Positions 1 through 9,132 of a stretch of DNA of 64,000 bases are shown here, piece after piece. How positions within the stretch are numbered: the stretch's first letter is position 1; every line of letters begins with the position of its first letter. Position numbers and translations under genes: made by a program. The notes beneath the pieces are model-generated. The model ran no database searches and had not been told where the DNA came from. It saw only the letters and a program-made list of their open reading frames with translations. Source of the DNA: CAILUG01 sp903844415. GTDB lineage: Bacteria; Pseudomonadota; Gammaproteobacteria; Pseudomonadales; Pseudohongiellaceae. Location of the stretch: positions 1-64,000 of the forward strand of contig CANJTS010000004.1 in assembly GCA_947477655.1 (NCBI GenBank), in the 5' to 3' direction.

Positions 1-104
1 CATAACAACAGCATCAATGAATTAACAGTGTTGTTTACTATCGAGTCTTTATCTAATGACAAATACCACAACAGCAAACGCCCACTTCTATTACTTGATC
101 ATTC

Positions 105-176
105 TGTTAAAGAGCTTATCCACAGACCCTCGCCTGCAGAGAGCGCGCAGTATACTCAGATAAACTCGACTGACAA
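105..176 (-). promoter_or_regulatory. rRNA-operon type promoter and boxA, pointing out of the left edge
   Basis: On the minus strand there is a -35 TTGTCA (171-176), a 16-nt spacer and a -10 TATACT (149-154), followed directly by a GC-rich GCGCGC discriminator, the hallmark of stringently controlled stable-RNA promoters. About 35 nt further downstream, GCTCTTTAACA (105-115) matches the boxA antitermination element of rrn leaders. No rRNA sequence lies inside the window, so the 16S gene would begin beyond position 1. An rRNA operon directly after tyrS is a known arrangement in Pseudomonas and relatives, which supports the reading. The gene itself is inferred, not seen. Confidence 0.75.
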
Positions 177-269
177 GAAGTTTATAAAAAAATGTGCTGA
201 CTAAAGTAAACTACCAAAGAAAGAATCATTGGCTAAAGATAAATAAAAGATTGACACACAACATTAAAT

Positions 270-1553
270 TCACGGCCTATACGATAAATGGAAATATTTC
301 TTCCCCTTCCTTAGCAACAAATATCGACCGAAGAGGGCTTGCTCCCAACTAAGAACAGCAGAAGGATCCAAAAGCTTCACCCCATTAATACTAACCGCAC
401 CATTCACGATGAATTCTCTAGCCATTTTATTCGAAGCGGCCAAACCACTCTTCACAAGCACATCTACAAGACTTAGAGACTCTGTCACCTCGAGAGTCGA
501 TGGGAGCCCATCCTGCTTAAGCTGAAGGAAATCACTTTCAGTCAGCGCTCCAATCTCACCATTAAAGAGAGATTGGGTTATTCGCAAAGCGGATTCTAGT
601 CCCACCATGCCATGAACTAACAAAGTAGCCTCTCTCGCCAATATTTCTTGAGCTTCTGGCCGCCCAGTTGCAACTTTGTCCTTAATTTCAATCTCATCAA
701 TTTCTGAAGTATCTAAGAATGTGAAATAGCGTAGAAATTTATAAACATCAGCGTCTGCTGTGTTCAACCAAAATTGATAGAAGGAATAACAAGAAGTTTT
801 AGCGGTGTCTAGCCAAATTGTTCCCGCCTCAGTTTTACCAAATTTTCCTCCATTTGCTTTTGTAACAAGAGGCAAAGTCAATCCAAAAACCTGTTGTTGA
901 TTCATCCGCCGGGTAAGGTCTATACCTGCTGTGATGTTACCCCACTGATCACTCCCACCAATTTGCAAGGTACATCGATGGCTTTTATTAAGCACTGCAA
1001 AGTCAAGAGACTGCAATATCATATAGGTGAACTCAGTAAAGGAAATCCCCTCTCCTTCTCTGTCAATCCTCTGCCTGACACTTTCTTTTTGAATCATAGA
1101 GTTGATGGAGAAGTGCTTACCAATATCCCTTAAAAAAGAAATGACATTCCATTGGCTCGTCCAATCCATATTATTTACAACCAAGGCAGAGTTTTCTCCA
1201 CAGTCAAAATCTATAAATTTGGACAATTGCTGTTTTATTTTATCCGTCCACTCCTCAGTAGTTTTTGCAGAGTTGAGCTTTCTTTCGTTCGACTTGAAGC
1301 TAGGGTCGCCAATCATGCCTGTGGCACCGCCGACCAATCCGATCGGACGGTGACCCGCCATCTGAAATCGTTTTAGAGCTAAAAGAGGGACCAAATTGCC
1401 GATATGCAAACTTTCCGCGGTAGGATCAAAACCACAATAAACTGTTCTACACCCACTATTTAAATGCTCTTCTAGTTCGTTATCTGAAGATATTTGTGTA
1501 ATCAGCCCTCTAGATCGAAGACTTTCAATGAAATTAGTTTTATGGCTCTGCAT
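270..1553 (-). CDS. tyrS: tyrosyl-tRNA synthetase
   Basis: Class I aminoacyl-tRNA synthetase that charges tRNA-Tyr in the cytoplasm. Of 427 residues, the Rossmann catalytic domain carries the HIGH-like HIGN at 50-53, the tyrosine-binding segment QIGGSDQWGN at 197-206 and the KMSKS-equivalent KFGKT at 237-241. A C-terminal S4 RNA-binding domain occupies about 350-425. The length fits the bacterial TyrRS form that has KFGKT rather than KMSKS. The gene reads toward the left-edge rRNA promoter and is separated from divergent anmK by 675 bp. Confidence 0.97.
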   Translation of the reverse strand: MQSHKTNFIESLRSRGLITQISSDNELEEHLNSGCRTVYCGFDPTAESLHIGNLVPLLALKRFQMAGHRPIGLVGGATGMIGDPSFKSNERKLNSAKTTEEWTDKIKQQLSKFIDFDCGENSALVVNNMDWTSQWNVISFLRDIGKHFSINSMIQKESVRQRIDREGEGISFTEFTYMILQSLDFAVLNKSHRCTLQIGGSDQWGNITAGIDLTRRMNQQQVFGLTLPLVTKANGGKFGKTEAGTIWLDTAKTSCYSFYQFWLNTADADVYKFLRYFTFLDTSEIDEIEIKDKVATGRPEAQEILAREATLLVHGMVGLESALRITQSLFNGEIGALTESDFLQLKQDGLPSTLEVTESLSLVDVLVKSGLAASNKMAREFIVNGAVSINGVKLLDPSAVLSWEQALFGRYLLLRKGKKYFHLSYRP

Positions 1554-2228
1554 TAAATAATCCTGAATTTTCTAGAACAACAATAGAGACTTTATATACT
1601 ACAAACTAGTTTACCAGACTTCATCAGTATCCCGGTGTAGGCGATTCCGCAAATAATAAAAAGCCTAAATACATCTGTTTTGGACAGAGTGATAAGAACA
1701 ATTTGAGCACACGACATGAGAATCTAAGCGCGGACTCTTGATGAATTTTTTGGTGACTAAACAAATTGGCTTTTTCCTGGCCTATAGAGTAACCGCCTTG
1801 TAACAACATCATTCTTGTGGTCTCTCAAGAAATAAAACTCGATTAGTTATAGGAAGTATCGAATGTAAAAAAATTCTTAATGGTTATGCCTCCATCTAAA
1901 AAAATAGCTAACTAATAGGGAAATAGATTTGATCCAATATTTTCTTATTAGGAATATGATGCATAAGGAGCAAAAGTAGGCACGAAGGTTCTCTAAGATA
2001 AATTTTATAACATATAGACTTAACTGGACCCGCAAATGAACCAAATTTGTTAAAGGATTCCTTATGGAAGTAGTTTAACTGAACACAAGAGCCATTTATG
2101 AAAAAGTCAAAAAACCTACTCTATTAGCAATCCAGACATGCAAAATTTATGAGAAGAATCACAGTCGCTAATTTTAATGCTTTTAAGTTAAGCTTGAAAT
2201 TCTTATTCTCTGTACCAACCCACATAAT
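1554..2228. other. 675-bp intergenic gap between divergent tyrS and anmK
   Basis: No convincing gene is visible. The only open frame, 62 codons on the minus strand at 1624-1812, has no recognisable motif and no good ribosome-binding site. The gap is AT-rich and must hold both divergent promoters. In pseudomonads an M23 murein peptidase gene commonly lies here between tyrS and anmK; it is absent, and no remnant could be recognised by eye. Confidence 0.5.
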
Positions 2229-3365
2229 ATGAAAAAGTTAACAACAGGAAATCTTTATGTTGGGCTTATGTCCGGAACCAGCATGGATGGGGTCGATTGC
2301 GCATTAGTTTCAATCAATGAAAATGAAATTCGTCTTGTGGATTTTATTTGTAATGAAATACCGAAAAATCTTAAAAGAGAACTACTTAGATTAACGACAA
2401 ATAAACTTGACTTTAAAACTTTGGGAAGTTGCGACATCGCGATAGCAAAATTATTCGCAACAACCACTTTGGAAATACTCACAAAGAACAATCTTAAAAC
2501 AACTGACATCACTGCCATAGGAAGCCATGGGCAAACAATTTGGCATCAGCCTCGCCAGATAGACAATGTATATCCATTTACTATTCAAATTGGAGATCCA
2601 AATACAATCTCAATTTTAACAAATATTACAACTGTAGCTGATTTCAGGAGAAGAGATATGGCCGCAGGAGGTCAAGGCGCGCCAATTGTACCGGCCTTTC
2701 ATCGCGAATTTTTTCACAGTTCTACTGTAAATCGTTTTATATTAAATTTAGGAGGAATATCAAACATTACTTTCTTGCCTAAAAATAAAACCAAGCCAGC
2801 AGGCTTGGATACTGGACCGGCTAATGTCCTCATGGACGCATGGATTAAGAAAAATTTAAATAGGGAATTTGATGACAAAGGGGAGTGGGCAAATACTGGG
2901 ACTTTTTCAAATTCACTTTTTATTGAACTAATGGATGAGCAATATTTTTATTTACCGGCACCCAAAAGCACTGGCAGGGAATTATTTAATATCAGCTGGA
3001 TCGAAGCAAAACTTTCTAAATTCAATTTAAATATTGCACCTGAAGACGTTCAGGCTACTTTAATGGCTTTAACTGTAGAAACAATTAGTCGTGAGATCGA
3101 GAAGCTATCAGAGACAGGTGAAATTCTTGTGTGTGGTGGTGGCGCCCAAAATATCGCTCTACTTGACAGCCTACAAATCAAACTACCTTCATTTGAGATT
3201 TCATCAACATCTAATTTGGGGATTCATCCTGATCGAGTAGAAGCAGTCGCTTTTGCATGGCTTGCAAGTAAAACAATAAATTATGAAACCGTAGATTTCA
3301 GCCCATTCACTGGCGCAAAACATCCAGTTATTGCCGGCGGGATCTATTATCAAAATAATGTTTAA
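2229..3365 (+). CDS. anmK: anhydro-N-acetylmuramic acid kinase
   Basis: Cytoplasmic murein-recycling enzyme that opens and phosphorylates 1,6-anhydro-MurNAc, giving MurNAc-6-phosphate. The 378-residue protein starts with the ATP-binding signature LMSGTSMDGVD (13-23). It also has a conserved IGSHGQTIWHQP segment near 97-108, the GLDTGPANVLMD segment near 192-203 and a glycine-rich CGGGAQN near residue 300, all typical of this ASKHA-fold family. The length is normal. The gene stands alone on the plus strand, divergent from tyrS and convergent with erpA. No murQ is seen nearby. Confidence 0.96.
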   Translation: MKKLTTGNLYVGLMSGTSMDGVDCALVSINENEIRLVDFICNEIPKNLKRELLRLTTNKLDFKTLGSCDIAIAKLFATTTLEILTKNNLKTTDITAIGSHGQTIWHQPRQIDNVYPFTIQIGDPNTISILTNITTVADFRRRDMAAGGQGAPIVPAFHREFFHSSTVNRFILNLGGISNITFLPKNKTKPAGLDTGPANVLMDAWIKKNLNREFDDKGEWANTGTFSNSLFIELMDEQYFYLPAPKSTGRELFNISWIEAKLSKFNLNIAPEDVQATLMALTVETISREIEKLSETGEILVCGGGAQNIALLDSLQIKLPSFEISSTSNLGIHPDRVEAVAFAWLASKTINYETVDFSPFTGAKHPVIAGGIYYQNNV

Positions 3366-3654
3366 AAATTATTTTTTAATTCTTCCAGCGTGAGCTCCTA
3401 GGAACTGGGAGTTATACCGCTACGCTCCTGCTCATGTAGAGTGACCCTCTGCCTGACTTCTGAATTGCCAGCGCCAAAGACTTGCCGGTGTCTCTTATCG
3501 GATGGCCTTGATTAGCCTCTGAGTGTACTAGACCACTTTTGAGGCCTGTTAAAAATGTAGGGCTTTTATTTGACATTGAGCAACACATTCAAGGGATTAG
3601 ATTACCGAACAAGTTGCGTCCGGCTTTATTGAAGGACTAAAAATAGAAAAAAAC

Positions 3655-4008
3655 TTAGATAGAAAAGGACATGCCGCAGCCACAAGTAGTAATAGCCATA
3701 GGATTTTCAACAATGAAACGAGATCCCTGAAGTCCCTCTGTATAATCAATTTTAGATCCTACCAGATACTGAATACTCAATGAATCAACTAATAATTTTG
3801 CCCCCTTATTAGAGACAACTGTATCTTCATCAGTTATTTTTTCATCAAATGAAAATCCATATTGAAAGCCTGAACATCCTCCACCCGTAACATATACGCG
3901 CAAATTGAGATTAGGATTACCTTCTTCAACAATCAAAATCTCTACTTTTTTTGCAGCATTGTCAGTTAGGGTCATTGATACTGCATCATATGTTTCTACT
4001 ATTGCCAT
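3655..4008 (-). CDS. erpA: iron-sulphur cluster insertion protein ErpA
   Basis: A-type Fe-S carrier that delivers clusters to apoproteins, including isoprenoid-synthesis enzymes in E. coli. The 117-residue protein has the three invariant cysteines of the HesB/IscA/ErpA family: C45 in GGGCSGF and C109/C111 in the C-terminal TTCGCGMSF. The N-terminal extension and the GCGMSFSI ending favour ErpA over IscA. It is convergent with anmK, whose stop lies about 290 bp away, and the bactofilin gene follows upstream in the same direction. The anmK-erpA neighbourhood is conserved in pseudomonads. Confidence 0.93.
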   Translation of the reverse strand: MAIVETYDAVSMTLTDNAAKKVEILIVEEGNPNLNLRVYVTGGGCSGFQYGFSFDEKITDEDTVVSNKGAKLLVDSLSIQYLVGSKIDYTEGLQGSRFIVENPMAITTCGCGMSFSI

Positions 4009-4076
4009 ATATGGACTCTTGGTACAAAAGAGAAAAAAAGAAAAAAACTAAATAAATAATTGGCCCAATAGCATAT

Positions 4077-4574
4077 CTAGATTGGAATTAATTCTTCTAC
4101 ACCATTTATTGTCTTTCTTAAATGCAAATTATTGTTTGTGTCCACCCGATTTATGACATTATTTTCTTTAGCCAATTGTTTTTGGATGAACTCAGATGAT
4201 GATTTATGGCATAAAACTCCGTTGATCTCTGAGCCCATAACCATTTCGATAAGATTGTAACAAATGTTACCTGCTACTCTCGCTTTTGCAGCCAACTCTA
4301 TATGGTTGCTAGAAAAAACATTTCCTTCAATCAGTCCATTTATAATAACAAGTGGTACTTGGATATCGCCTTTCACAAACCCAGTTTCACGAACTCTAAC
4401 TTCTGCCGTTGAATCCTCATCTGCAAAAATATTACCAAAAACTCGACCCTCTATTTCAAGCGCACCACTGAAATGAATATCACCAGTAATTTCAGTACCC
4501 TTGGAAATTAGTGATGTAATATTGGAAACACTAAATTTTTTTTTCAAGTCGTTCTCGATTAAAAAATAAAACAA
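4077..4574 (-). CDS. bactofilin (polymer-forming cytoskeletal protein)
   Basis: Bactofilins self-assemble into nucleotide-free beta-helical filaments that position cell-wall and stalk functions at the membrane. In this 165-residue protein residues about 22-130 contain the repeating pattern of the DUF583 right-handed beta-helix: ISKGTEITGDI, then ALEIEGRVFGNI, then repeated short beta runs ending in glycine. A polar tail follows. The first 20 residues are Lys-rich with no membrane span. The gene sits between erpA and the DUF6776 gene on the same strand and may be co-transcribed with the latter (65-bp gap). The start is uncertain within the first 20 codons. Confidence 0.85.
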   Translation of the reverse strand: MFYFLIENDLKKKFSVSNITSLISKGTEITGDIHFSGALEIEGRVFGNIFADEDSTAEVRVRETGFVKGDIQVPLVIINGLIEGNVFSSNHIELAAKARVAGNICYNLIEMVMGSEINGVLCHKSSSEFIQKQLAKENNVINRVDTNNNLHLRKTINGVEELIPI

Positions 4575-4639
4575 TGCACTATCATGGCAATAAATTAAAT
4601 ATTCTTTTAAAGCTTTGTAAACTCTAATTGATTAGATAT

Positions 4640-5377
4640 TTAATCCTCTACAACCCAAACAAAACTTTTTTGTAAAGTTTTTACTTCTTTTCCTTCAGTT
4701 ACAGCATTAATTTGGACTTTCTCTGGCTCAAAACCTTCTGGTAAAACCAATATCCCTTCTAGATTCTGAAAGTATCGAAATTGAAGCCGTATATCGATAC
4801 TCTTCTCAGTATTAGTTAAATCTTTAAGCGGGAACGTTTTAGAATCACCATCTAGTTCGCCCATAACGCTTACGTTAGCAAAGCCGGTAATTAAATTCTC
4901 ATTATTACCTTGTTGTTTAATCTCAAGTTTGTATCTAAATGAACTGTCAACATTTGTAGTTAAAAGTTCTAATTGGCCTATTACTAATCCTGTTTCATTA
5001 TTTTCAGGTGACATAATTTCTTTATAAAAGAGCACCTCTTCTTCCAGCTTAGAAATTTTTTCCCTCAAACTAAGGAGAGTTATTTGAACATTATCAAGCG
5101 CTTGCTTGTCTAGTAAGCTTAACTGCTCTTGAGCTACTAACTTTTGTCTTAATTGATTAATATCGTTATCGAAAGGATTGATTATGTTTTTAAATCGGCC
5201 TGATTCTACAATAACTCCAGCATTTTCCTTCCAACCGAAATAATGACCCGCGCAGTAAGCACCAAAACTGAACAAAAAAAAACCACAAATTAAAGCAAGC
5301 CGTCCACCAAAATAAGTTGGTGGGCGAAAGGGCACAACCATCATTTGTTCTTGTTTGCTTCCTTTTACTTTTGCCAT
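4640..5377 (-). CDS. DUF6776-type inner-membrane coiled-coil protein
   Basis: Protein of about 245 residues of unknown function. From the ATG at 5377 it has a short basic N-terminus, one membrane span (the LALICGFFLFSFGAYCAG region), a coiled-coil stretch (KLVAQEQLSLLDKQALDN to EEEVLFYKEIMS) and a C-terminal beta-rich domain with FRYKLEIKQQ and IRLQFRYFQNLEG. This matches what I know of DUF6776 proteins encoded between erpA and argC in pseudomonads. An upstream TTG (5413) gives a 257-residue version; the ATG is preferred on codon choice although no strong ribosome-binding site is visible. A structural role beside the bactofilin is inference only. Confidence 0.7.
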   Translation of the reverse strand: MAKVKGSKQEQMMVVPFRPPTYFGGRLALICGFFLFSFGAYCAGHYFGWKENAGVIVESGRFKNIINPFDNDINQLRQKLVAQEQLSLLDKQALDNVQITLLSLREKISKLEEEVLFYKEIMSPENNETGLVIGQLELLTTNVDSSFRYKLEIKQQGNNENLITGFANVSVMGELDGDSKTFPLKDLTNTEKSIDIRLQFRYFQNLEGILVLPEGFEPEKVQINAVTEGKEVKTLQKSFVWVVED

Positions 5378-5749
5378 TTTTTTACATACGCAACAAAATA
5401 AATAGTTATCCAACCTACATTTTTGACATCTTAAGAGAGCGGAAATTTACAAAAATATTTTTTGGTTGCAAACATAGCTAAATTTACTGAATTTCATAGA
5501 CAAATAACTAACCTTATAACCGATCGAAATAAACCGAAACTTACTAAGAACTAATTGGAGTCTCAGTTCAATCTATTGTCTCATGTTTTGATTATCAATT
5601 ACTTTAGATAACTAAAAGCACTAAAATAGTGCTATTAAATCTTCACTTATTAAAGCACTATTTTACACAGAATGATTTGTCATGTTTTCGTTATATATTC
5701 AGAGTGTTATCATCCAATTGTTGTAAAGTAATTGGTATATCTTATAAAT
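5378..5749. other. AT-rich intergenic region between divergent DUF6776 gene and hemJ
   Basis: About 370 bp with no gene. It is very AT-rich and must contain two divergent promoters; no single one stands out. In pseudomonads argC commonly lies on this side of the DUF6776 gene. No argC coding remnant is visible here. Confidence 0.4.
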
Positions 5750-6181
5750 ATGTTGTGGATTAAAGCATTTCACATTATCGCAGTAATCACTTGGTTTGCA
5801 GGTCTCTTCTATCTGCCTAGATTATTTGTCTACCACTCAATGACAAACGACACACTTGGCAGAGCTAGATTCCAAACTATGGAAAGAAAACTTTTCAATG
5901 GGATTATGACTCCCTCAATGATATTAGTGATCTTTTTAGGTGGCTGGTTATACACATTCAATAATGAATATTATTCAAATGCCCCATGGATGAACGCAAA
6001 ACTTTTTTGTGTTGCATTATTAGTTATCTATCATGGGCTTTGCTGGCACTTTATGCGAACATTTTATAACAAAGTGCAATTTGGACATTTATTTTTTCGC
6101 TGGTTTAACGAAATTCCTGTTTTACTATTATTGGCAATAATAATCTTAGTCGTAGTAAAGCCTAATCTAAATTTTTTATAG
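5750..6181 (+). CDS. hemJ: protoporphyrinogen IX oxidase HemJ
   Basis: Integral membrane enzyme that oxidises protoporphyrinogen IX to protoporphyrin IX, the penultimate step of haem synthesis. The 143-residue version from the ATG at 5750 begins MLWIKAFHIIAVITWFAGLF, the family's usual N-terminus with the conserved histidine, followed by YLPRLFVYH and three more hydrophobic segments (four in all). A TTG at 5732 would add six residues but does not fit family starts. hemL begins 7 bp after the stop, so the two haem genes are very probably one transcript. Confidence 0.93.
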   Translation: MLWIKAFHIIAVITWFAGLFYLPRLFVYHSMTNDTLGRARFQTMERKLFNGIMTPSMILVIFLGGWLYTFNNEYYSNAPWMNAKLFCVALLVIYHGLCWHFMRTFYNKVQFGHLFFRWFNEIPVLLLLAIIILVVVKPNLNFL

Positions 6182-6188
6182 ACTCTTT

Positions 6189-7487
6189 ATGGTGATAAGT
6201 AATAAATTTCCAAAATCTGAATACCTTTTTACTGAAGCTAATAGATTTATTCCTGGTGGGGTTAATTCGCCTGTTCGTGCATTTAAAGGTGTAGGAGGGA
6301 CTCCTTTATTCTTCAAAAAAGCAGAAGGAGCTTATTTATACGATGAAGATGGCAATAATTACATAGACTATATAGGAGCATGGGGACCCATGATTCTTGG
6401 TCATGCGCACCCTAAAATTAAATCTGCTTTAAAAAATCAAATTGATTTGGGTATTGCATTTGGCGGCCCAACTGAACTCGAGGTTATTTTTGCTAAAAGA
6501 ATTTGCGAATTAATGCCCTCAATAGAAACCATTCGACTAGTTAACTCAGGCACTGAAGCCACAATGAGCGCTATTAGACTAGCCCGAGGATATACAGGAA
6601 AAGATAAAATTGTAAAATTTGAAGGTTGTTACCACGGGCATGTTGATTCACTTTTAGTTAAAGCTGGCTCAGGAGCGCTCACATTAGGAACACCTGATTC
6701 CGCAGGTATCCCTTCAGCTACTGCAAATCAAACATATGTACTCCCATTTAATGACGAACAGGCCCTTACTGATTTTTTCAGGATATCCGGCAACGAAATA
6801 TCATGCGTAATTATTGAACCTGTAGCTGGAAATATGAATTTAGTTCCTCCATCTGTAGATTTTTTAAAAAAGCTGAGGGAAGTTACAACTAAAACTGGAT
6901 GCATTTTAATATTTGATGAAGTAATGACAGGCTTCAGAGTCGCATTAGGAGGCGCACAAAGTCATTATGGAATAAAACCGGATCTAACAACTTTAGGAAA
7001 GATAATTGGTGGTGGTTTACCTATTGGAGCATTCGGGGGGCGGGCAGATATAATGTCCTTACTAGCCCCTCTTGGCCCGGTGTATCAAGCTGGAACCTTG
7101 TCAGGAAGCCCCCTAGCAGTAACGGCCGGTTTAGTTATTCTAGAAGAAATTAGCAAGCCTGATTTTCATAAAAAATTAACAGCAAAAACTCATGCTCTTC
7201 TTTCAGGTTTAAAAGATCGAGCTACCGCAGCAAAAATCCCATTTTCTTACACACAAGTAGGTGGAATGTTTGGCTGTTTTTTTACCGAAGAAGAAAATAT
7301 CTCTACATTTACCCAAGTAATGAAAAGCGACATTAAAAGATTTCAAAAATATTTCCATCTAATGCTAAAAAATGGTGTTTATCTGGCACCCTCTGCGTTT
7401 GAATCTGGGTTTATGTCTTCAGCTCATGGAGATCTAGAAATATCTAAAACATTAGACGCTGCCGAAGTTGTTTTTTCACAACTTTAG
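6189..7487 (+). CDS. hemL: glutamate-1-semialdehyde 2,1-aminomutase
   Basis: PLP enzyme of the C5 pathway, converting glutamate-1-semialdehyde to 5-aminolevulinate, the first committed tetrapyrrole precursor. The 432-residue protein has IPGGVNSPVRAF (21-32), NSGTEATMSAIR (119-130), the aspartate of IFDEVMTGFR (241-250) and the Schiff-base lysine K271 in TLGKIIGGGLP. The length is standard. Coupling with hemJ puts an early and a late haem step in one unit. The next gene downstream is 268 bp away. Confidence 0.97.
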   Translation: MVISNKFPKSEYLFTEANRFIPGGVNSPVRAFKGVGGTPLFFKKAEGAYLYDEDGNNYIDYIGAWGPMILGHAHPKIKSALKNQIDLGIAFGGPTELEVIFAKRICELMPSIETIRLVNSGTEATMSAIRLARGYTGKDKIVKFEGCYHGHVDSLLVKAGSGALTLGTPDSAGIPSATANQTYVLPFNDEQALTDFFRISGNEISCVIIEPVAGNMNLVPPSVDFLKKLREVTTKTGCILIFDEVMTGFRVALGGAQSHYGIKPDLTTLGKIIGGGLPIGAFGGRADIMSLLAPLGPVYQAGTLSGSPLAVTAGLVILEEISKPDFHKKLTAKTHALLSGLKDRATAAKIPFSYTQVGGMFGCFFTEEENISTFTQVMKSDIKRFQKYFHLMLKNGVYLAPSAFESGFMSSAHGDLEISKTLDAAEVVFSQL

Positions 7488-7755
7488 CCCTCCCAAACAA
7501 GAGATCAAATCATTTTTATCTGGTGAATAACTAAGAATTTTGAAACTAAAAGCAAACAGAATATTTTGAAAGCTTCCTAAAGGTTCCATTCTTTTATCTA
7601 GCCAGAAACAAGATACCTGTTGTACAGTTAAATGCTAGACAGACTTTTTTGACGCAGCTTTAAAAAACATCAGCAGTATTATAAATAAATTGCAGCGTTT
7701 GCTTCTTGATATGTTCTGCACCCATGGTTACAACTATCTTTCGTAAAGGAGAAGA

Positions 7756-8772
7756 ATGAAAACTTATCATGTTTATGGGATTGGAAACGCACTTGTTGAC
7801 AAGGAATTTCAAGTCACTGATGAATTCATCAAACATGAAAACATTCAGAAAGGAAGCATGACCCTTATAGATGGTGAATCTCAGCGTACTCTTTTACAAA
7901 AACTCACTCAAAATTTTGAACTTAAAAAAATGGCCGGGGGCGGGTCAGCAGCAAATTCTATATATGCGATTTCTCAGTACGGAGGCACCACATTTTACAC
8001 ATGCAAAGTTGCAAGTGATGCATATGGTGATTTTTACCTTAAAGAATTAGGAGATCACAATATTCATACAAATCTTAAAATATCTAGAGATTATGGTGAC
8101 ACAGGTAAATGCCTAGTAATGGTTAGCCCCGATACAGAAAGAACAATGTTAAGTTATTTAGGCATTTCGGAATCACTATCAATTGATGATTTAAATGTTG
8201 AAGCGTTAATCGATTCCAAATATCTCTACATAGAGGGATATCTTGTTACCTCAACTACTGGACGTAACGCCTGTATTTCTGCCAGGAAAATTGCCGAAGC
8301 AAATAACGTACTAACTGCCCTGACACTTTCGGATGCTGCAATGGTTCAGTTTTTTCGTGGAGGACTGGAAGAAATGATTGGTAATGGTGTTGATATACTT
8401 TTTGCTAACGACCTTGAAGCAAAAGCCTGGTCAGGCGAGGAAACAGTTCAACAATCCTTAGCTATATTACATAAAATTGCAAAGCTTGTTGTTGTTACAT
8501 TAGGCAGCAAAGGAGCCATTATTTACGATGGCAAATCCATAATTAATATTGATCCAATCCCTGTAAAAGCTATTGATTCTAATGGCGCAGGAGATATGTT
8601 TGCTGGAGCATTTCTTTTTGCTCTATCGATCGGAGAAGATCACACATTTGCAGGGAATTTTGCAAGTCTGGCAGCTTCGACTACTGTCTGCAATTTCGGT
8701 CCACGATTGAAACCGGCTGAGCATAAAGATCTCTATGAATCGGCGAAAAAGTTATATAAAACTAATGCATAA
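7756..8772 (+). CDS. PfkB-family kinase, adenosine-kinase-like
   Basis: Ribokinase-fold sugar/nucleoside kinase of 338 residues. The substrate-binding GGGSAANS (61-68) and the catalytic anion-hole signature SNGAGDMFAGAF (274-285, base Asp280) are both present. The start has a clear AAGGAG ribosome-binding site. Close relatives in many marine gammaproteobacteria are annotated adenosine kinase, so conversion of adenosine to AMP is the likeliest role; inosine/guanosine or another PfkB substrate cannot be excluded. It stands alone, ending about 230 bp before a bidirectional-type terminator. Confidence 0.85.
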   Translation: MKTYHVYGIGNALVDKEFQVTDEFIKHENIQKGSMTLIDGESQRTLLQKLTQNFELKKMAGGGSAANSIYAISQYGGTTFYTCKVASDAYGDFYLKELGDHNIHTNLKISRDYGDTGKCLVMVSPDTERTMLSYLGISESLSIDDLNVEALIDSKYLYIEGYLVTSTTGRNACISARKIAEANNVLTALTLSDAAMVQFFRGGLEEMIGNGVDILFANDLEAKAWSGEETVQQSLAILHKIAKLVVVTLGSKGAIIYDGKSIINIDPIPVKAIDSNGAGDMFAGAFLFALSIGEDHTFAGNFASLAASTTVCNFGPRLKPAEHKDLYESAKKLYKTNA

Positions 8773-8998
8773 AAATATTTAAGAATAAACTTAAATGGGC
8801 AACTACTTACTTTAATTAGCTCTGTAGCCTTTTTTTTTAAAATTAGGTTACGGTATGCGTACTTTTCTAAGACACGTAATTGATCAGTAATTTCTCTCCG
8901 GACGCCCCCTATCAGTTCTTGATGAGGAAAAAACGTCACTTGTTTTAAATAGAGAATAACTTAGACTTTTCGGCAGTCGGAATGTACATAATTAAAGC

Positions 8999-9031
8999 CA
9001 AAAAAAACCTCTTAAATGAGGTTTTTTTTGA
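8999..9031 (-). terminator. rho-independent terminator downstream of pnp
   Basis: A stem of AAAAACCTC/GAGGTTTTT with a 6-nt TTAAAT loop is flanked by A and T runs on both sides, so it can act in either direction. It lies about 100 bp after the pnp stop on the minus strand and about 230 bp after the plus-strand PfkB gene, serving both convergent units. Confidence 0.85.
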
Positions 9032-9132
9032 CGAAACGTAGGAAAAATCTTTTACGCAGCTTATTTCCTATTACGGTATATGCATTTAAAAGAGTCTATA
9101 TTTTAAACGCTAATACCAAGTAGCTAAATTGG

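Noticed and set aside
1624..1812. 62-residue minus-strand frame in the tyrS-anmK gap
   Set aside because: No ribosome-binding site, no motif, poor codon structure.
8733..8939. 68-residue minus-strand frame
   Set aside because: It overlaps the end of the PfkB gene and has no recognisable sequence.
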